A stretch of 64,000 nt of DNA from Mermis nigrescens (taxonomy: Eukaryota; Nematoda; Enoplea; Mermithida; Mermithidae). The notes under the pieces were generated by a model. It was given only the letters and a program-made list of their open reading frames with translations. It was not told the origin of the DNA and did not search any database. Position numbers and translations under genes: made by a program. Position 1 is the stretch's first letter. The number at the start of each line of letters is the position of its first letter. Below, piece after piece: positions 58,248-64,000 of this stretch. Where the stretch lies: contig JAVLUZ010000270.1 in NCBI GenBank assembly GCA_036768485.1, forward strand, positions 677,251 to 741,250. Direction: 5' to 3'.

Positions 58248-59501
58248 TAGGGATGGACCGGGTCCAAAATTTTGGATTTTTCGGGTCCGGGTCTCAACAT
58301 TTTAAAACTTTGGGTCCGGGTCTGCAGCTTTCCAATTTTCGGGTCCAGGTCCGGGTCCACAGTGCTAGACCTGACCCGGGTCCGGGTCCGGGTCCAACAC
58401 ATCTTGTAGAAGTGCACATTTCCAAAACCACAATGCACTGACACAAAATTTTCGGCAATTTAAATAGACACATAATTTAGATCAAGTTGTAGCTGATAGA
58501 ATATGTGAGCAAAATGCGCGGATAAGACGAGGACAACCAGGGGCGGATTTAGGGGGCGGGGGGCGGCCACCCCCATAGGCCCAAAATAGTGCGCAAAATT
58601 AAGCATTTTTGAGCGATTTTTAGTAATTTTCGGGTTAAAACGGCTAATTTTTCTGCTTAAGTCAGGGTTCCGCCCCCCTTAGAAAAATCCTAGATCCGCC
58701 ACTGAGGACAACTACAGAAGAGTTAAAGCAAAAGAACGTAGTGTGCGATTTGTATAATTTTTTATTGGTTGTGTGCATTCAAAGTGCTTTATTTACTGTT
58801 GTACGATTCGCTTGATGTTATTGAAATAGGAGTGAATCTTTTAACTCACGAAAACTTGTGATTGGCAATGTGCCATTTTTTACCCAATGTCATATTACAG
58901 CAAGCAGTTACTTCAATGCTTGACAATTACACTGCATTGTTTTGTTTCAGCATTTTAATCAGTTTGACCGTGCATAATTAATTTTCAAATAAAAAAGATA
59001 AAATTTAATTAGTTTATAGACATTACCAAAATTACCCGATCTCTGCTGTACGCAAGTTTCTCTCATCGCCAGCAACAAGTGTTCCTTCGGAACAGCTGTT
59101 TTAGCGGAGCCGGACTTATATACCAGCCAAACAGACGTCGTTTGCATGGAAAGACAGCAGAGAAATTGCTTTTCATTAAGTACAATTTCAAAGAAATTTA
59201 AAACGAAAGTATAACTCAGAATGTTGATGTGAGTGTTATTCAAAGTGGCAAATAAAATTTTTGAAATGGCAATTATTTTTCAATATGGCAAAAGACTGTT
59301 GCTAAGTCAAATTCTATTTGACTCGGGTCAGAAATAATTAGAAAGATCGGGTCGGGTCTGGGTCCGGGTCTTCAATTTCAAAAATTTCGGGTCCGGGTCT
59401 TCAATCTCAAAAAATTCGGGTCCAGGTCCGGGTCTGGGTCCAAGAAAATCATCGGGTAGTGCCGAGTCCGGGTCCGGGTCCGTGGACCTGGTCCATCCCT
59501 A
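58248..59501. mobile_element. Non-autonomous hAT element with (GGGTCC)n subterminal repeats
   Basis: Ends TAGGGATGGACC / GGTCCATCCCTA and exact 8-bp duplication ATGTCTCA (58240-58247 and 59502-59509), inserted in the RT frame of the CR1-like element. GGGTCC hexamer arrays lie inside both ends (58258-58402 and 59340-59485). The 1254-base body carries a nested MITE and a 94-codon minus-strand ORF (59243-58959) with no recognisable motif. Confidence 0.95.
58538..58704. mobile_element. Small hAT-type MITE nested in the hAT element
   Basis: A 167-base copy of the CAGTGGCGGAT family in inverted orientation, ends CAGGGGCGGATTTAGG and CCTAGATCCGCCACTG. It is flanked by the exact 8-bp duplication AGGACAAC (58530-58537 and 58705-58712). 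Its sister is at 16751-16913. Confidence 0.93.
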
Positions 59502-59703
59502 ATGTCTCATGTATCAAATTATTACTGGTTTATCTTGTATTGATGCTAATAAATTCTTCATTTTTCATCAAAGCACTACACTATCACTTAAAACTCATAT
59601 ATTACATTACCATTTTTCTGTTCTGATGCTCACCTCAACCATTTTTCGCAAAGATACCAAAAAATCTGCAACTTTTACCTTATCAAATAGTCTCTTCTCC
59701 TAA

Positions 59704-59951
59704 AATCTGTTTATTCAAAAAGAGCGGCTGATATTGAGAATAAGGTGACCTCCTAGAAATTAACTTTGCATGGATGATTTAATCTAATTAAGGGTCAAAG
59801 AATTCAAATCTGAAAGAATTATGTGTTGGTCGGCATTATTGACCGAGTTACAGACTATTGAACTTCATGTTTTTAAAGATAACAAATTAATTGAGACGAA
59901 CTGGGCTATTCTCAATATTGCCGTTTTTAGTATATCTGAAAAGGTGTTTAT
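59704..59951 (+). other. 3' flank of the CR1-like element
   Basis: AT-rich sequence between the CR1-like ORF end and the jockey-type element; probably 3' UTR of the former. No gene. Confidence 0.4.
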
Positions 59952-59987
59952 AGCTGCTTAGGTTGTTGTTGTTGTAGCAGCGCTCAA

Positions 59988-62900
59988 TCATTGATCAGTC
60001 GAATCCAGCCCCAGGAAGCATGCTACTTCCACTGGATGTTTCCATAGGTCGATTGCACGAAGATTGGTCGGTTTTGTAGGGCAGTGGAAAAGATGGTGGA
60101 CGTCATGTGGCCCATTTCCACAGTCCGAGCATAGATTGTCAATGGTTGGGTCGAGGCGTGTCAGATAGGTGTTTAGCATCCGACACCATCCTGAGCGAAG
60201 TTGAGCTAACACGGTCCTTGTGGCACGTGGAAGCCGAAGTTCGGCCGATGTTACAGGAGGTGGGTAGCCGCCCAACACCAGGTTTGGTCTGTAGCCTGCG
60301 ATTCCGTCTGCAACTGCCTTGCTGTGTATATCTTTGAGGACTCCTTTGTAGTTTGCGTTGTCAGCTTTGAGTCGCTCAGTGTATGGGTCTATGTCAGGTT
60401 GGTAGTGTGAAATATCTTTGCGGATATTTCTTGGTGTACGGGCTTGTGTGATAAGATTGCAGTTCGGGTGGTTGGTCAAATTGCATGACAGTAGATACTG
60501 TCTTGACAACATTTCGTTGTGTTGCTTAATGGGCAGCAATTTAGTTTCACTTTGCAGGTGATCTGCATGGGTAATCAGATGGCAGCCAGTGATAGTTCTC
60601 ATAGCTGCATTTTGTGTTGTTTGTAGGGTAGTCCAGTGGGTTGGACGGAGTTGAGGTGTCCAGATTGGGGCGGCATAGTTAGCGACAGAACGACAAACAG
60701 CTTTGTACGTTGTCAGTAATGTTTCTTTGTCTTTGCCCCATGTACTACCTGCTAGTGACTTCAGTACATTATTGCGTGTACGGAGGCGGTTGCAAATGTA
60801 GTTAGCATGTGTTGAGAAAGTTAGCATGTTGTCAAACACAACACCCAACAGTTTGGGGTTCTTCACTGTTGGAATGCGATGCCCTGCAACTTGCACATCA
60901 AGTTCATTTTTGATTTCTGCTGACCATGTGGTGAAAAGTGTAGCCGTTGATTTTTCGGTCGAGAGATTCATGTTTCGACTAGTGAAAAACTCGTGTAGGA
61001 CTTTAAGGTAGTCGTTGACATTGATGCAGAGTTCAGCAACATTGGGACCAGTTGCAAGAACTGTGCAATCATCGGCATGTGTTACAATGTTGATGCCATT
61101 TTCTGGCGGTGGGATTTTCAATAGGTAGTGATTGAACAGTGTTGGTGACAGCACACCACCTTGTCGGACGCCTTGTTTGACTTTTCAGGAGTTCGACTTT
61201 TTGTTTCTAAATTCAACGAATGACTGTCGGCCATGTGGATAGTTGCATAGCCAGCGTTTTATTGTGTTGGGTAGTGTAGAAACAAGAATGTCTTGCAGTA
61301 GAGTTGCATGGCTAACCGTGTCAAAGGCCTTTGACAGGTCAAGAGCAACAGCAATAGTACGATGGGCTGGTTTTCGTTGGTTAAGGCCATTTTTTATTTG
61401 GTTTGTGATGGCATGAAGTGCAGTTGTGGTGCTGTGCAGTTTCCAAAAGCCATGTTGGTGTGGCATTGTCGGCAGGTGTTCATTGAGCAATGGGAGAATG
61501 AGCGATTCAAGTGTTTTGGCTACCGGCGAGAGCAAGGAAATAGGACAGTATGATTTGTTCTGATTTGTTGATTTTCCAGCTTTAGGTAGCGGGGTGATAC
61601 GCCCAATTTTCCAAATGCTGGGAATGAGCAATGACGATAGGGAAATGTTAAATAGGTCGGTTAGGTATTTCAAACCGTTTGCACCAATGTGCTCGAGCAC
61701 GATATTGGAAATGCACATCAGGGTCTATGGCTTTTGAACTTTTAGATGATTTTATCGCAGCAGCTACTTCATTGGTTGTGAAATCAATGTTTCCATTGTT
61801 GTTAAGAGCATGAAAAGCTCAAATTGTAGCGCGCCATGTTGGGTCAAGTTTTGATGGGTGTTCAACAAATTGACGATTGAATGCTTTGGCACATTTCTTG
61901 GGGTCATTTATTTTGGTGTCAGTAAAATCAATTGCAATATTATCATTGCGTATGGTGGGATTAGATAATGCCTTGATGGTTTTCCAAAGTTTCTTGACAC
62001 CATGACTCAGGTTGCAATTGTTCAGGTGTTCAGACCATTTTTTCCGTCTGTGTTCATTGACCAATCTCCGTATTTCATTGTTTAGCTGCTGTATACTGGG
62101 GTCTGAAGGATCAGCTGATCTAATTGCATCACGTTCATCGGCAAGTAATGCAGCAGATGTTGGAAAGTAGGGACGAATTTTAGGAATTTGTCCAATTGGC
62201 ATGTTATGTGTCATTGATTTGCAAATGATTTTCCGGAACATGCGCTTACCATTGTAAATATTGGTGGGTGCATGTAGTGTGGAGAAATGTTTTTCAGTCT
62301 CGGTAGTAAATGATGCCCAGTCAGCTTTGTTAAAATTGACATATGTGCGGCATTCCGAGATTGCCAAGTCAACAGCATGTTCGATGGTGATTGTGATCGG
62401 TAGATGATCAGAACCGAGTGTAAGTGCTGTGGACCAAGATGTGCTGGTCAGGAGGCTGGGACTGGCGAGACTGATGTCGGGTGAACTAGAGCAGTTTCCA
62501 GAGATTCTGGTACTGCTGTTTTTCATTAAGAATGCTGAAGGTTGAGCCGTCAATTTGTCTGGCAAATTTGATACCACGTTGGTCGTTACCAAGTTTCGAA
62601 GTACCAAGCATCATGATGAGCATTCAGATCAACGGAATGTATCCAGGTTCACAACTGCTTACTGGTGGCACATAAACATTGTAAACAATGATATCAGTTT
62701 TGCCAGATGTAATGATGATAGCTTGTTGTTCAAGGAACTGATCATGTCTGTTTGGTGCAGGCGTGTTGATTAAACGGTATTTGACGGTTTTATGTATCAT
62801 GAAAGCGAGGCCACCGCCAGCATTTGCTCTGTCTTGTCGAACGACTGTATAGTTGTCAAATGATTTCAGTGTTGACCGAGTGGTCAATTTGGTTTCTTGA

Positions 62901-63274
62901 AGAACACCGAGCAGGATATCGTTGCGTTCAAAATAGTTGGTGATTTCTGCAATTTTATTGGATAGACCATTGCAGTTAAGTTGCAGGACACGAAAGGCTG
63001 CAGGTTGGTGTTTTATTGGGGATGGTCGATCACTGGAAGGCTGAAGGCAACATCGAGCAATGAACTTGTTGTTCCAATCAACAGTGTTAGTTAGGCCTGA
63101 GCATTTGCAAAAATGGCACCATTTTTGGCATTTGTTACATTTTACTGATGTGCAGTTACGATTTATGACAAGTTGGCGGACGCAGCAGGACCAAACTGGT
63201 GGACCCGGGTTGGGTTCAATACCGGCCATTAGTAGAAGCAGTTGGAGCAATCCGACCGGTGTAGAAAGCTCCAC
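59988..63274 (-). pseudogene. Endonuclease-RT polyprotein with N-terminal 2A-like motif
   Basis: The frame starts at 63274 and is now in four pieces (63274-62624, 62607-61819, 61718-61185, 61154-59988). In order: Leu-rich N terminus ending in the 2A-like GIEPNPGP (residues 18-25); a Cys/His cluster (KCNKCQKWCHFCKCSG); an apurinic-type endonuclease (LQLNCNGLSNK, LQETKL); RT with LPKAGKS, LDLSKAFDTVSH and a HADD box (usual YADD); and a C-terminal CX2CX7HX4C knuckle (CSDCGNGPHDVHHLFHC). The element would nick DNA and reverse-transcribe its RNA at the target. The frameshifts and the His in place of Tyr suggest this copy is inactive. Assignment within the jockey superfamily is tentative. Confidence 0.88.
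63200..63223 (-). other. 2A-like (ribosome-skipping) motif
   Basis: Sense codons for GIEPNPGP directly after a Leu-rich stretch at the start of the polyprotein. Known 2A peptides end in D-x-E-x-N-P-G-P; here the Asp is Gly, a variant that I recall in non-LTR elements. If active it would release an ~24-residue leader from the downstream protein. Confidence 0.6.
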
Positions 63275-63398
63275 AGGCCAAAAACGAACGATACAAATGA
63301 TTGATGCTGAGGTGACAATCCTTGGTCGAAGACGCTGTGATGTCTTCGAGTGGCTCTGGTACGTAGACCCGATCGTCGTGAGAGCCAGCTGCTTAGGT

Positions 63399-63475
63399 CG
63401 AGGTCGCTCCCGCTCAGGTTGATGTATAGATGCTTAGGTCTTAGTTTGGTTTTAATTATTTTTTTAAAATTTTTT
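63399..63475. other. Short spacer between the two non-LTR sequences
   Basis: Contains a second GCTTAGGT block (63432-63439) and an A/T run. Nothing else seen. Confidence 0.4.
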
Positions 63476-63868
63476 TTAATCTTATCTTAGGTCCAAAGAA
63501 GGTTTACGAAACGAATTTATAGTGATAAAAATTTGACATATGCTGCAAGATTACACGAACTTGGTCTGGACACTCTTGAACTAAGACGCCTCCATAACAA
63601 CCTAACATTAGCCTTTTCTATTATCAAATGTCAAGCTCTTCCTTTCAAGGATTTATTCACAATTAATTCGAATTCTAATCAAGCAGTAAATTCTTGTAAA
63701 CTTCTCGTCAATCATGTAAATAAAAATTGCAGAAAATTTGATTTTTGCAATCGAATAATTCCTATCTGGAACTCTCTACCTGAACAGATTATAAGTGCTC
63801 CAAATAGACACGTTTTTCTGACTAAACTTAAAAGATTAAACCTTTCTAAATTTCTTAAAGGGGCGTAA
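63476..63868 (+). pseudogene. C-terminal fragment of a CR1-like reverse transcriptase
   Basis: An open frame from about 63490 to TAA at 63866-63868 with VQRRFTKRIYSD, LHELGLDTLELRRLHNNL and FCNRIIPIWNSLPEQI. These are the conserved positions after the RT domain in CR1/jockey-type elements. The RT core is missing, so it is a 5'-truncated insertion or the far end of an interrupted element. It differs in sequence from the CR1-like element at 55751-59703 (compare VQRKFTKRLFG), so it is a different copy or family. Confidence 0.8.
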
Positions 63869-64000
63869 GTAAGAGCAGTTTTTCCTATTGCCTTTACGTT
63901 TACCCTGCTTTGTCATACTTAATTTGTTGGCTTAATTGTAGAATAGATAGAAGTCACAGAATTTAAATTAATGGGGATTTATTGAAAGATTAGTAGTTGT

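Larger units (their letters stand above)
55751..59703 (+). mobile_element. CR1/Rex-like non-LTR retrotransposon, decayed, split by hAT
   Basis: Encodes, with interruptions, an apurinic-type endonuclease (NARSLLNELS, ETWFHTDISDG, RGGGVALFLK) at 55751-56400. The reverse transcriptase follows: GPDGLCHFFLK and NYRPISICCS at 57050-57260, SGVPQGS at 57600, FADDVKIFG at 57700. After the thumb come VQRKFTKRLFG and LELCRLHICL, then a break at 58247 by the hAT insertion. The C-terminal end resumes at 59510-59703 (MYQIITGLSCIDANKFF). A stop breaks the frame at 56939. The catalytic motif A is scrambled near 57450-57475 (DFSELRNKN where DFSKAFD is usual), with a frameshift. The copy is dead. The clade assignment is by motif resemblance only. 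Confidence 0.85.
59964..63386 (-). mobile_element. Jockey/CR1-superfamily non-LTR retrotransposon
   Basis: A near full-length element read on the minus strand, 3' end at the left with a short (CAA)n-type tail (sense CTACAACAACAACAACC). An exact 12-mer AGCTGCTTAGGT flanks it at 59952-59963 and 63387-63398 and is a plausible target duplication; a similar copy at 63428-63439 makes the right boundary uncertain. The ORF is described separately. Confidence 0.8.

Overview
This window comes from a repeat-rich invertebrate animal genome. The evidence is two split animal genes with mostly GT-AG introns and roughly 40 kb of transposable elements of several eukaryotic classes. I cannot place the phylum from sequence alone.

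Two cellular genes converge. On the + strand (4321-14421) lie the last five exons found of a Gli/Ci-family transcription factor, the effector of Hedgehog signalling: zinc finger 5, the DSGVE degron region and a long Pro/Ser/Gln/Tyr-rich C-terminal tail. Zinc fingers 1-4 must lie upstream of the window. On the - strand (52243 down to 35534) lies a complete six-exon Derlin-2-like gene (ER-associated degradation, ER membrane). Exon phases match throughout, but two invariant splice dinucleotides are missing where homology requires the junctions.

Between them (20228-35117, - strand) sits a 14.9-kb Ty3/Gypsy-type LTR retrotransposon with ~1.07-kb LTRs. In sense order it carries gag with a CCHC knuckle, protease/RT/RNase H/integrase, and then, in the position of a retroviral env, a 1051-codon ORF with a DEDDy 3'-5' exonuclease domain. 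That ORF starts just after a strong splice acceptor and is followed by an overlapping basic Gln/Arg-rich ORF. Gag is interrupted by a solo LTR of another element with a perfect 5-bp target duplication. The element begins about 0.4 kb past the Derlin stop codon. This exonuclease-carrying retrotransposon is the most interesting system here; from memory, DEDDy ORF3s have been described in bdelloid rotifer LTR elements, so the idea has precedent but this architecture deserves attention.

The right end (55.7-64 kb) is a stack of non-LTR retrotransposons: a decayed CR1/Rex-like element (+), broken by a hAT element that itself holds a smaller hAT MITE; a jockey/CR1-superfamily element (-) with a 2A-like motif at its N terminus; and a C-terminal fragment of another RT (+).

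Introns and intergenic DNA hold many non-autonomous DNA transposons. Six hAT-type insertions have exact 8-bp target duplications, and four of these share GC-rich hexamer arrays next to their YAGNG ends. There are also a mariner-type foldback, pogo-like ends, TAGTCTGTTTCAC-ended MITEs, an alternating inverted array, and a recurrent palindrome built on GGCGCTTCGCGCC. No rRNA gene, no CRISPR array and no convincing functional tRNA gene were seen.
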